Shown: piece by piece, positions 26,084-34,114 of the stretch
Layout: each line of letters starts with the position of its first letter
Numbering within the stretch: position 1 is the first letter of the stretch
Assembly (NCBI RefSeq): GCF_009363095.1
Contig: NZ_CP045295.1
Location: 5,671,001-5,735,000 of the forward strand
Reading direction: 5' to 3'
DNA length: 64,000 nt
Source of the DNA: Paenibacillus cellulositrophicus
GTDB lineage: Bacteria > Bacillota > Bacilli > Paenibacillales > Paenibacillaceae
Made by a program: the position numbers and the translations under genes
Notes under the pieces: model-generated
Told to the model about the DNA's origin: nothing
The model's database searches: none
Seen by the model: the letters and a program-made list of their open reading frames with translations, nothing else

Positions 26084-26917
26084 ATGAATGATCGTACTTG
26101 GCTGATCACCGGCATTAGTAGCGGCTTTGGACGTCAAATGGCGGAGCAGCTTTTGAAACGCGGGGAACGGGTCGCGGGAACGGTCCGCAATATGGAGGCT
26201 GTGAATGATTTGCAAGCAAAATATGGCGACCTATTATGGGTTTCCAAGCTGGATGTCACCGATACGCCCGCCATACACCGGGTTGTGGACAACGCTTTTC
26301 ATGATCTCGGCAGCATTGACGTCGTGGTCAACAACGCGGGATACGGCCTTTTCGGCGCGGCAGAGGAATTGACAGATGAGCAGATACGCCATCAGCTTGA
26401 AACGAACCTGATCGGATCCATCCAGGTGGTGCGTGCGGCTCTTCCTCACTTGCGGAAACAAGGCTATGGGCGGATCCTCCAGCTGTCGACCGTAGGCGGC
26501 CAGGCCGCTTTCCCGGGAAGTTCATTATATCATGCGAGCAAATGGGGAATTGAGGGGTTTGCCGAATCCGTCATGGCTGAAGTTGCCCCTTTTAATATAG
26601 GCGTCACTATTGTGGAGCCGGGCAGTGCAAGGACAAACTTCCGGTATCAAAGCTCCACGCTGGCACCCAAGATAGATGCTTATGAGGTCTCCCCGGCCAT
26701 CCATGCGCGGCGGATGATCGAAGAAGCCAAGGCACCCTCGCTAGGGGACCCTGCCAAAATGGCTGCTGCGATGATCAACAGTGTAGACCAGAATCCGGCG
26801 CCTAAAAGAATCGTGCTGGGCAGCGACGCATATTCGACGATTCACAAAGCTCTTACCGAGCGGCTGGCGGAATTGGAACAGCAAAAGGAGCTCGCTTTTT
26901 CAACTGATTTTGACTGA
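26084..26917 (+). CDS. SDR-family oxidoreductase (classical)
   Basis: ATG 26084 follows GGGAGAGGA by 8 nt. 277 aa. The start WLITGISSGFGRQMAEQLLK gives the cofactor loop TGxxxGxG. VVVNNAGYGLFG (about 82-93) is the NNAG motif. STVGG, then YHASKWG (about 155-161) supply the catalytic Ser, Tyr and Lys. The pattern fits the 17-beta-HSD-like 'oxidoreductase, SDR' group that often follows a TetR-type operator in Firmicutes. The substrate is unknown. Regulation through the palindrome at 26017-26044 is likely. Confidence 0.85.
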   Translation: MNDRTWLITGISSGFGRQMAEQLLKRGERVAGTVRNMEAVNDLQAKYGDLLWVSKLDVTDTPAIHRVVDNAFHDLGSIDVVVNNAGYGLFGAAEELTDEQIRHQLETNLIGSIQVVRAALPHLRKQGYGRILQLSTVGGQAAFPGSSLYHASKWGIEGFAESVMAEVAPFNIGVTIVEPGSARTNFRYQSSTLAPKIDAYEVSPAIHARRMIEEAKAPSLGDPAKMAAAMINSVDQNPAPKRIVLGSDAYSTIHKALTERLAELEQQKELAFSTDFD

Positions 26918-26940
26918 TTTCCATTTGAACATAATAAAAC

Positions 26941-26973
26941 AAACAAGCGTCCTGACGATTCAGGGCGCTTGTT
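26941..26973. terminator. Hairpin between convergent SDR and response-regulator genes
   Basis: Arms AAACAAGCGTCCTG and CAGGGCGCTTGTTT (one mismatch). The A-rich and T-rich outer ends allow use in either direction. Confidence 0.75.
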
Positions 26974-26982
26974 TATTGGCGG

Positions 26983-28476
26983 CTATTTCCACTTTTTATA
27001 TTCATTTGGCGTGACGCCGACCACTTTCTTAAACAGCTTATTAAAGTAAGCGGGATCCGCATATCCCACCTCCGCTCCGATTTGATGCACCTTCATGTTC
27101 GTCTCGGTCCGCAGAAGGCGTTTGGCGTTTTTCAGACGCACGTGGGTGATGTACTCGGTCAGCGTCAGACCGGTCTCCTGCTTGAACAGCTTGCTGAGGT
27201 AGCTCGGTGTCAGATACACCATGGCCGCCAGTGTGTTCAGCTCGGCATGCTCGCTGTAATGCTCGGCGATCCAGCGCTTGACGATCTCTACGGCTTTACC
27301 GCCCATTTCGCTGCGCAGTCCGTACACTTTCTCCAGCGCCGACCTGAACGCCTCCACAAAACATTCTTCCATGTCGGAGAAGCTCATGCAGGCTCGCAGC
27401 TGCGTCTCCAGCCGGGCGCGGGCTTCTTTGCTCCGAATCTCCCTATACTCCTGCACTTCCCGGGATGCCATATCCTCCAGCTGACTGCAGACACGGACGA
27501 TCGTCCCGGTACCTGCACGCTGCTCTTTCAGCCGCTCAAAGCACTGACGGACACATTCCAGCACGACTGGAATATGGAGGAGCTGCAGCTGCTCGGCAAG
27601 GTTCATGCCGCGGACGGCATCCTCCGCTTCGACGATATCTCCGAAAGCTTCCCCGGCATAACCGGCGGCATAATATAGGCTCGACTCTGAATATAGGCCC
27701 AGGTCACAGGCTTGCATGGCTTCTTCATAGGAGGCTCTGAGTTCGGCAGTGCCGTTGTGGCTGCGGCTGAATCCGATATGAACCGCCGTTTCCTCTTCGC
27801 TTTGTTCCTCAGCACCGCCCAGCAGACGGGCGATCCGGTCCAATTGTTCATGCCCCGGAGCTTCCGGAAAATAAAAGACCCAGGCGAGCATGCGCTCCTG
27901 GACCGAGATCCAGTCACAGACGAGCTCCGGATGCTGCTGGATCCGCCCGGCTGCGGCTTCCAGCGATCCGCCTTTCTGAACGAACGTGGCATAACAGGAC
28001 AGGGGCAGCCCGGTATCTTCGGATAGATAGGGGAGGGGAGACTCGCTCAGAAAACAGGAATGAAGCAGCCGCTTGCGGCTCAAGGCTTCTTTCTCGAGCG
28101 AAGACTGATGCTCCTCGTCCAATTGGTATAATAGCTCAAACAGCTGCTCTTTGTTGATCGGCTTGAGCAGGTAGTCGACCGCGGAGGCGCGGATCGCTTC
28201 CCTGGCATAGTTAAATTCGGTGAAACCGCTCATCAGGATGGAACGGACGTGCGGGCGGGCAGCCTTCAGCTGCTTGATCAGGTCTAGACCGTCCACAATC
28301 GGCATCCGGATATCGGTAATGACCACGTCGACCTCCAGGCCGGGAAGACTGTCCAGTACATCCTTGCCGTCCGGAAACTGCCCGACCACACGGAAGAGGC
28401 CGCTTTCCTTTTCGATCATGCGCGACAGGCCTTCGCGAATCAGAACTTCATCGTCCACAATCAGAATTCGAAGCAT
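26983..28476 (-). CDS. YesN-like response regulator, AraC-type output
   Basis: 497 aa, GGGAGAG before the ATG. The receiver domain (1-125) has the acidic pair in LIVDDEVLI, the phospho-acceptor Asp in VVITDIRMPIVDG (about 55) and the switch Lys in YLLKPINKEQ (about 107). A helical middle segment follows. Two AraC HTHs (about 395-495) include AMVYLTPSYLSKLFKQETGL and VGYADPAYFNKLFKKVVG. It is last in the carbohydrate locus and 30 nt after its kinase. It is expected to activate the ABC transporter and hydrolase genes when the kinase senses an extracellular sugar or a loaded binding protein. Confidence 0.9.
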   Translation of the reverse strand: MLRILIVDDEVLIREGLSRMIEKESGLFRVVGQFPDGKDVLDSLPGLEVDVVITDIRMPIVDGLDLIKQLKAARPHVRSILMSGFTEFNYAREAIRASAVDYLLKPINKEQLFELLYQLDEEHQSSLEKEALSRKRLLHSCFLSESPLPYLSEDTGLPLSCYATFVQKGGSLEAAAGRIQQHPELVCDWISVQERMLAWVFYFPEAPGHEQLDRIARLLGGAEEQSEEETAVHIGFSRSHNGTAELRASYEEAMQACDLGLYSESSLYYAAGYAGEAFGDIVEAEDAVRGMNLAEQLQLLHIPVVLECVRQCFERLKEQRAGTGTIVRVCSQLEDMASREVQEYREIRSKEARARLETQLRACMSFSDMEECFVEAFRSALEKVYGLRSEMGGKAVEIVKRWIAEHYSEHAELNTLAAMVYLTPSYLSKLFKQETGLTLTEYITHVRLKNAKRLLRTETNMKVHQIGAEVGYADPAYFNKLFKKVVGVTPNEYKKWK

Positions 28477-28506
28477 ATTTCTCTCCCGCCTTTGCTGTAA
28501 TGATGT

Positions 28507-30315
28507 TTACTCTTGGTCTTCGTCGGGGAGTTCTTCCTTAATGCGCACAATGACCCGGGTTCCATGCCCGGGCTCACTCTCCACTTCAAGACCGCAGGAG
28601 CCGCCGTAATGCAGACGTACCCGCTCGGCCACATTATGCAGCCCGATGCCGAATGCACCGCCCGAGTCGCCGTGCTTCAGGCTGCGGTTCAGCTGCTGGA
28701 CGGTATCCGCGTCCATGCCGACTCCATCATCGCCAATCACGAAGACAACGTGGTCCTGTTCGCGCGAAGCGGTGATGGTGATGGTGCCGAGTCCGGGCTT
28801 GCGCTCCAGCCCATGAAAGACCGAATTTTCCACAATTGGCTGGAACACCAGCTTGAGCACCGGCAGGCCAAGGTAGGGCTCAGGCACATCCATGATGAGC
28901 CGGAATTTGTCCGGGAAGCGGATGGCCAGCAGGTCGAAATAGTTGCGGACATGCTCCAGCTCCTGCCGAATGGTCACAGGGTCCCCGCTGCGGACGATGG
29001 AATACCTCATCTGGTTTCCCAGCAGGTAGGTCAGCTTGGCGACTCGCGGATCGTCGTTGCTCTCGGCCAGCATGCGGATGGACTCGAGCGTATTGTAAAT
29101 AAAATGAGGGTTGATCTGGCTCTGCAGCGCCCTCATGTCGGCCGTCTGCTTGCGTTTTTCGGTCAGCTTGATTTCGGTGAGCAGGTCCTTGACCCGCAAA
29201 ATCATCCGGTTGAAATGGCTGCCCAGCATGCCGATCTCATCATTGTATTTAGGCGAAATCCAGACGTCGAGGTTGCCGTGCTGAACTTTGCGCATCAGCC
29301 GAACCATGGATTTCAGCGGTTTGGTCAAGGCGTGGGAGAAGAATGTTGCGACGAACAGGGCGATCGCCAGCAGGATTAAGGTCGTAACCATCAGCGCCCG
29401 GCTGTTCTGCTGGACCTTGTACAAAATTTTGGACAGCGGAATCGTGACGGACGTCGTCCATCCGGTCTGATCCGACGTGTAGTAGACGGTCAGGTAACGG
29501 GTGCCGTGTATAGTCGATTCAAAATGGCCTTCCTTCTGACCCTTGGCCGCCGTCATCAGCGCGGTCAGCCGATCCTGAACCGAATTCGCATCATCGCTGG
29601 CGTACACCAGCTGTCCTTGCTCATCCATAATGAGCGAGCTGCCCTGGGTCACCCGGTCCATTGGCTCGACGATGCCTTGAAACAGGCGGATATCGATATC
29701 CAGGACGATGATGCCGAGATATTGGAGCGAGCTGGCCGAGTTAATGGTCCGCAGCACGCTGATGACATCCATCGTACTGCTGCCGTTGACCGTGATCGGA
29801 TGGCGGCCTTCCAGAATCGGACGTGCTCCCCCAGCCTCGCTTAAGAGCTTCTTCCAGCCGGGAAGCTGATTTTCGGCCGACAGATCGTTAATGTTCCCGT
29901 TCTTGTCATAAAAAATATGATCATACCGGTCAACGAGGTAGACGGCCACGACGTCTTTTTTGGTATGGCTCAGATAGCTGAGAAACATGCCCATGCTCTC
30001 GTTCTTGTACCAGTCGGTGTGTTCCTGTCCGAGATAGTACTGCACATCCTTGTTATACAGGGGAAGCGCCGTGTAGCGCTTCAGGTCGTCCACGTACCGG
30101 TCGATCGTATCGGAGGCGTTGTCGGCCATCTGTCCCGCGTTGTTGGTGGCATTCTGCAGCACGGAATTGAACGTGGACCTTGCCGACAGGTAGCTGACAT
30201 AAGTGATGGGCAGCGATAACAGAAAGACAAATACGAGAATCAGCTTTTTCTCCAATGACAGATTGGCCAGAAAGAGCCATCCCCTGCGTATGATGCGGCC
30301 GATTGCAGTACTCAT
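28507..30315 (-). CDS. YesM-like sensor histidine kinase
   Basis: 602 aa. TM1 is about 22-42 (LILVFVFLLSLPITYVSYL). An extracytoplasmic Cache-like sensor spans about 45-295. TM2 is about 300-322 (ALMVTTLILLAIALFVATFF). HAMP follows at about 325-375, then the His_kinase domain with the phospho-His in ALQSQINPHFIYNTLESIRM (His about 407). The C-terminal HATPase carries VENSVFHGLE (N box) and VIGDDGVGMD (G1). It pairs with the YesN-like regulator downstream and sits behind the permease genes, the usual arrangement for kinases that monitor a sugar ABC importer. Confidence 0.9.
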   Translation of the reverse strand: MSTAIGRIIRRGWLFLANLSLEKKLILVFVFLLSLPITYVSYLSARSTFNSVLQNATNNAGQMADNASDTIDRYVDDLKRYTALPLYNKDVQYYLGQEHTDWYKNESMGMFLSYLSHTKKDVVAVYLVDRYDHIFYDKNGNINDLSAENQLPGWKKLLSEAGGARPILEGRHPITVNGSSTMDVISVLRTINSASSLQYLGIIVLDIDIRLFQGIVEPMDRVTQGSSLIMDEQGQLVYASDDANSVQDRLTALMTAAKGQKEGHFESTIHGTRYLTVYYTSDQTGWTTSVTIPLSKILYKVQQNSRALMVTTLILLAIALFVATFFSHALTKPLKSMVRLMRKVQHGNLDVWISPKYNDEIGMLGSHFNRMILRVKDLLTEIKLTEKRKQTADMRALQSQINPHFIYNTLESIRMLAESNDDPRVAKLTYLLGNQMRYSIVRSGDPVTIRQELEHVRNYFDLLAIRFPDKFRLIMDVPEPYLGLPVLKLVFQPIVENSVFHGLERKPGLGTITITASREQDHVVFVIGDDGVGMDADTVQQLNRSLKHGDSGGAFGIGLHNVAERVRLHYGGSCGLEVESEPGHGTRVIVRIKEELPDEDQE

Positions 30316-30346
30316 AACCGATAGTCCACTCCCTGATGCTTGTCTC

Positions 30347-31180
30347 TTATTTAACCGCTCCGCTGGTTACTCCTTCAAAGATATAACGCTGCAGGAAAAA
30401 GTACAATATGACCGTAGGCAAAAGGATGACCAGAATCGCGGCGCAGATGAGGTTCCAATCGGCCGTGTTGACGCCCTGGAACCGCATCAAAACAGTGGTG
30501 ACGACGCCGAGGCTCTGCTTTGGCATGTATAAATATGGAATGTACATATCGTTATAAATGCTGATCGTCTTCAGGATAATGAGCGTCGCCGTGGCTGGTG
30601 TCAGCAGCGGAAAAATGATCGAACGGTAAATTTTGAACAGAGATGCGCCTTCCACCATGGCGTTTTCATCCAGGTCATAAGGGATGTTGCGGATGAACTG
30701 CAGGTATAGAATGATCTGGATAACGTCGGCTCCGATGTACAGGACGATCGGGGCACCCATCGTGTTGTACAGCCCTAGGCTTTTGATAATGCCGAATGTG
30801 GCAACCTGTGTCGTGATGCTCGGGATGATGGTAGCGACAAGGTACGCCCCGAACACGATCGGTTTCAGTTTGAAATCGAACCGGCCCAGGACATAGGCGA
30901 CCATCGTGCCGAACAAAATGTTGAGCGCGAGCGAGACGACGATAATGATCAGAATGTTGCCGAACCCGCTGAGCAGGCCGCCGCGCTCGAACACGACATT
31001 GAAATTATCAAAATTCAAAAAGTTATGGGGCAGCGACATCGAGCTGCTGCTGTTAAATTCATCCCTCGATTTGAATGCGTTGATGATGACGACATAGGGA
31101 GGGAACAGGACAACGAATACCCCGATGAGCAGGGTCAAGTATTTAATCAGGTCCTGGATCCGGAATTTGGACGAATGCAT
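30347..31180 (-). CDS. Carbohydrate ABC transporter permease (MalG type)
   Basis: 277 aa. The ATG at 31180 overlaps the upstream stop by 1 nt (TAATG), so the two permeases are translationally coupled. Six hydrophobic helices are seen, beginning YLTLLIGVFVVLFPPYVVII. The ATPase-contact EAA-like loop is YDLDENAMVEGASLFKIYRS (about 175-194), where the conserved Gly of EAAxxDG is GA. The C-terminus ends IFEGVTSGAVK, the standard CUT1 ending. It forms the membrane pore with the MalF-type partner. No ATP-binding subunit is encoded nearby, so a shared MsmX-like ATPase is expected. Confidence 0.9.
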   Translation of the reverse strand: MHSSKFRIQDLIKYLTLLIGVFVVLFPPYVVIINAFKSRDEFNSSSSMSLPHNFLNFDNFNVVFERGGLLSGFGNILIIIVVSLALNILFGTMVAYVLGRFDFKLKPIVFGAYLVATIIPSITTQVATFGIIKSLGLYNTMGAPIVLYIGADVIQIILYLQFIRNIPYDLDENAMVEGASLFKIYRSIIFPLLTPATATLIILKTISIYNDMYIPYLYMPKQSLGVVTTVLMRFQGVNTADWNLICAAILVILLPTVILYFFLQRYIFEGVTSGAVK

Positions 31181-32073
31181 TATTTATTTCCTCCTCTGCT
31201 GAGCACAAGCTGCTGAACGGCCAGTACGATGACCACAAAGAACAATAAGATGACGCTCATCGCCGAGGCCAATCCATAGTTGTTGTAGGCGAAGGCCGTT
31301 TCCACGACGCGCTGCACATACGTCTGGCTCGCTCCCGCAGGTCCGCCTTTGGTCAGCACAAACGGAAGGTCGAACACTTCGAGCGCGCCCGTCACGGTCA
31401 GGAACAGGTTCAGCTGAATGACCGGCTTCATGTTCGGCAGCGTGATTTTCCACAGGGTCTGCAAAGAGCCGGCACCGTCGATTTTCGCCGCTTCATAAAT
31501 ATCCTTCGGAATGGCTTGAAGGGAAGCGATGTAAATGACCATGTTGTAGCCCATGAAGCGCCACAGACCGGTAGAGGCCAACGCATAGTTGACAAGCCCT
31601 TCCGTGCCAAGCCAGCTCGTTTCGCCAAGATGCTTCAGTCCAAGGCTGGAGAGGAACAGGTTCAGCGAGCCGTTGGTCGTGTCAAACACGTATCCGAACA
31701 TAAAAGCGACCGCCACGCCGTTCATGATGTAAGGCAGAAACAGCAGAATCCGGAACACGTTCCGGCCGCGCAGCCGGCTGTTCAGGACGACAGCAAAGTA
31801 AATGGCGATGATATTCTGGACGATTCCCATCGCAAAATAAGCGAAGTTGTGCTCAAAAACTTTGAAAATATCCGAATTGGAGAACACTTCCCGGTAATTG
31901 TCCAGGCCGACCCAAGGCTTCTCCGGGCTGTAGCCGTCCCAGTTCGTAAAGCTGTAATAGATCAGCTTGATCGCCGGGTAGTAGGTAAAGGTGGCTAATA
32001 GAATTAAAGGAATCAGTAAAAAAGAGACGATAATGATCGTCTTCTGTTTGCGGTACGAGAGCGTTCCGAACAT
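31180..32073 (-). CDS. Carbohydrate ABC transporter permease (MalF type)
   Basis: ATG 32073 is chosen for AGAAAGAAGG 6 nt upstream; the frame runs to 32118 without a ribosome site. 297 aa, six helices, starting with a short basic N-terminus and TIIIVSFLLIPLILLATFTY. The EAA loop is IPKDIYEAAKIDGAGSLQTL (about 196-215), with the canonical EAAxIDGA. The end is VIVLAVQQLVLSRGGNK. It is a CUT1-family subunit importing an oligosaccharide together with the binding lipoprotein upstream and the MalG-type permease downstream. Confidence 0.92.
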   Translation of the reverse strand: MFGTLSYRKQKTIIIVSFLLIPLILLATFTYYPAIKLIYYSFTNWDGYSPEKPWVGLDNYREVFSNSDIFKVFEHNFAYFAMGIVQNIIAIYFAVVLNSRLRGRNVFRILLFLPYIMNGVAVAFMFGYVFDTTNGSLNLFLSSLGLKHLGETSWLGTEGLVNYALASTGLWRFMGYNMVIYIASLQAIPKDIYEAAKIDGAGSLQTLWKITLPNMKPVIQLNLFLTVTGALEVFDLPFVLTKGGPAGASQTYVQRVVETAFAYNNYGLASAMSVILLFFVVIVLAVQQLVLSRGGNK

Positions 32074-32188
32074 GCTATACCTTCTTTCTGCAAGCTTATA
32101 GGCGTTTCTTGGATGCAAGCCGACAGCAAAGCGGATTACCTCCTAAGGCGGATAATCCACTTTGCCGGGCTATTTCTGTAAGCAGGCG

Positions 32189-33511
32189 TTATTTGCCGAG
32201 GTCTTTCTTGGCTTTGGCCCATGCCTTGTTCCATTTATCCAGGACGCTTTGCGGATCCTTGGCAAGGACGAATTCCTGAACCATGGCTGGCAAATCGATC
32301 TGGGCTTTATTGAGGATGTCGGTAACTGTCGCGTCGTCCGGTGTGCCTTCCTGAAGCTCCACGCCGGTAGCCTGGAATTCTTTCAGCTGGGCCAGCTTGG
32401 ACTCTTTGTCTTTCAGCGGAGGGATGAATCCGGCGAAATCTTCGTAACCGGAATCTTCGATCATCCATTTTACGAAAGCTTTGGCAGCATCAACGTTTTT
32501 GCTGTTTTTGGATACTGCATAGAAGAAGTCAGGGCTAAGGGCGGCGCGCAGCGTGCCGGAGTTGTCATACGGCAGCGGGAAGAAGCCGACGTTGTCCGAA
32601 GTCGTTCCTGCTCCGACGACTTGATTGATGACCCAGTTGCCAAGGAAATACATGGCGAACTTGCCGGATGCGACATCTTTCTTGGACTGCTCCCAGTTGG
32701 TGGAGTTGATGTCCTTCTCCAGGTAGCCTTTTTCGTTCAGTTCACGGATCAGGCTGAACGCCTTGCCGTAACCGTTGTCCATCGTGAACGGCGTGTCCGT
32801 ATTCAGCTTCGCGTTCGGGAAGTCCGCATTGTTCTCGATCAGCCGCGGCAGGTCATACACCCAGTTGTTCAGCGGCCATTTATCTTTGAAGTTGGAAGCC
32901 AGCGGCACGATGCCCTTTTGCTTCAGCTTTTCACAAGCTGCCAGGAACTCGTCCCAAGTTTTAGGAATTTCCGTAATACCTGCATCGGCGAACGCCTTTT
33001 TGTTGTACACGATACCGGATGTGGAGTTGCCTGTTGTGATCCCGTATACTTTGCCTTCATAAGATCTGAAGTCTTTAAACGTAATCTTGTCATCCAGCCC
33101 GAGATCGTCAAGCGGAGCAAAATACTTCGGCAGGTCGGAGTTCGGAATCGTCGGGATAAACATCACGTCCGGAAGCTCATCGCCGGCCATTCTCACTTTG
33201 GCTTGCTGGTTATAATCGGTTTGCGAACCCTCGAATTCCACTTTGATATTCGGGTATTTCTCGTTAAAGCGCTTTACATAATCGTCATACTCTTTGCCGA
33301 TCATGTCGGTGCGGTTGGTCAAAAAGGTGATTTTGCCCGACAGCTCGGTTCCGCTTCCGGTAGATCCGCCGGACGAAGTGCCGGTGGTATCCGTGCCTCC
33401 TCCGCTGCTGGCCGAATCATCACTGCCGCCGCTTGATCCGCAGGCGGACAGGGACATGGAAAGCATCAGGATCATAACAAATCCTAACAACGTAACAGAT
33501 TTCTTTTTCAT
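32189..33511 (-). CDS. Sugar ABC transporter substrate-binding lipoprotein
   Basis: ATG 33511 is placed behind GGGGAGAG. 440 aa. Lipoprotein signal MKKKSVTLLGFVMILMLSMS followed by the lipobox LSAC (Cys about 23), then a Gly/Ser/Thr-rich linker (about 24-52). The bilobal CUT1-type fold has GKITFLTNRTDMIGKEYDDY at its start and the hinge signature KFAMYFLGNWVINQV (about 290). Aromatic residues are abundant, as in oligosaccharide binders. Anchored outside, it delivers the sugar to the two downstream permeases. A cre-like sequence lies 24 nt before the start codon. Confidence 0.9.
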   Translation of the reverse strand: MKKKSVTLLGFVMILMLSMSLSACGSSGGSDDSASSGGGTDTTGTSSGGSTGSGTELSGKITFLTNRTDMIGKEYDDYVKRFNEKYPNIKVEFEGSQTDYNQQAKVRMAGDELPDVMFIPTIPNSDLPKYFAPLDDLGLDDKITFKDFRSYEGKVYGITTGNSTSGIVYNKKAFADAGITEIPKTWDEFLAACEKLKQKGIVPLASNFKDKWPLNNWVYDLPRLIENNADFPNAKLNTDTPFTMDNGYGKAFSLIRELNEKGYLEKDINSTNWEQSKKDVASGKFAMYFLGNWVINQVVGAGTTSDNVGFFPLPYDNSGTLRAALSPDFFYAVSKNSKNVDAAKAFVKWMIEDSGYEDFAGFIPPLKDKESKLAQLKEFQATGVELQEGTPDDATVTDILNKAQIDLPAMVQEFVLAKDPQSVLDKWNKAWAKAKKDLGK

Positions 33512-33534
33512 TTCTACTCTCCCCATTTCGAATA

Positions 33535-33548
33535 TGTTAGCGTTTGCA
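33535..33548 (-). promoter_or_regulatory. cre-like catabolite-repression site
   Basis: TGTTAGCGTTTGCA agrees with the Bacillus cre consensus TGWAANCGNTNWCA except at positions 4 and 12. It lies just upstream of the ribosome site of the binding-protein gene, a usual position for CcpA roadblock or promoter repression. Confidence 0.5.
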
Positions 33549-33747
33549 TTGCTATTATAGCCTTTTGAATGCGTTTTTTAAATGTACTCATTTGTTATTT
33601 ATTGTCTTCTATTATACTAATCACAATAAAAATTAGTGTTATTAATATAACAAAACAATAACAAATTAAAGATTGAAGGAGAAAGAAGAAAATACTGCTA
33701 AAGAGAGTTGGCGGGGAATAGCATTATTTTGCTGTATAAGTGTGGGG

Positions 33748-33832
33748 GAGAAAGGGAATTGTTCGTGACGGGCTAAAGTGCATAGAGAAAGGGGATTGTT
33801 CGTGACGAGTTAAAGTGCATAGAGAAAGGGAA
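33748..33832. repeat. 37-bp tandem repeat, 2.3 copies
   Basis: Units begin GAGAAAGGG at 33748, 33785 and 33822, exactly 37 nt apart. The first two units differ at few positions (for example GGGCTAAAG versus GAGTTAAAG); the third is truncated after about 11 nt. It lies in the 600-bp gene-free gap between the binding-protein and GH38 genes. No coding sense is apparent. Confidence 0.85.
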
Positions 33833-33949
33833 GAAGGGGATGGTGCAGAGTTATAGAGCGAAGAGGAAGGGCGAAGTTGCAGCGCTGGTTCGCCGCAGTT
33901 CCGACGGATCGATGTGTACATTTTGGCATGAGCAGAAGAACAAACAAGA

Positions 33950-33979
33950 AAGGAGCCGTCCCATGAGGGACAGCTCCTT
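33950..33979 (-). terminator. Terminator downstream of the GH38 gene
   Basis: Arms AAGGAGCCGTCCC and GGGACAGCTCCTT (one mismatch, 4-nt loop). Read leftward, it is followed by TTTCTTG. It ends the hydrolase/isomerase transcription unit before the transporter genes. Confidence 0.75.
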
Positions 33980-34028
33980 TTGTAGATATAAGAGGGTATA
34001 AGCTCCAGAGAGTGATCTTTCTTATATG

Positions 34029-34070
34029 GAAGAAAAACCTCCGCTAAATGCGGTCTGTCTTCTTTGAATC
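34029..34070. repeat. Dispersed terminator-like repeat, copy 1
   Basis: The segment pairs GAAGA with TCTTC and CCGC with GCGG. A 23-nt part (34046-34068) recurs with one mismatch at 41714-41736. A diverged relative lies at 44738-44776. Confidence 0.6.
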
Positions 34071-34114
34071 TGGCGTCGATGAACGTCCTTCAAATATTGC
34101 ACCTTGTTGGCCGT

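Noticed and set aside
32162..33436. 424-codon plus-strand frame opposite the substrate-binding protein
   Set aside because: The binding protein has a lipobox and a ribosome site; the opposite frame has none.
33748..33832. Possible CRISPR array
   Set aside because: The 37-bp units are directly adjacent without spacers, so it is a simple tandem repeat.
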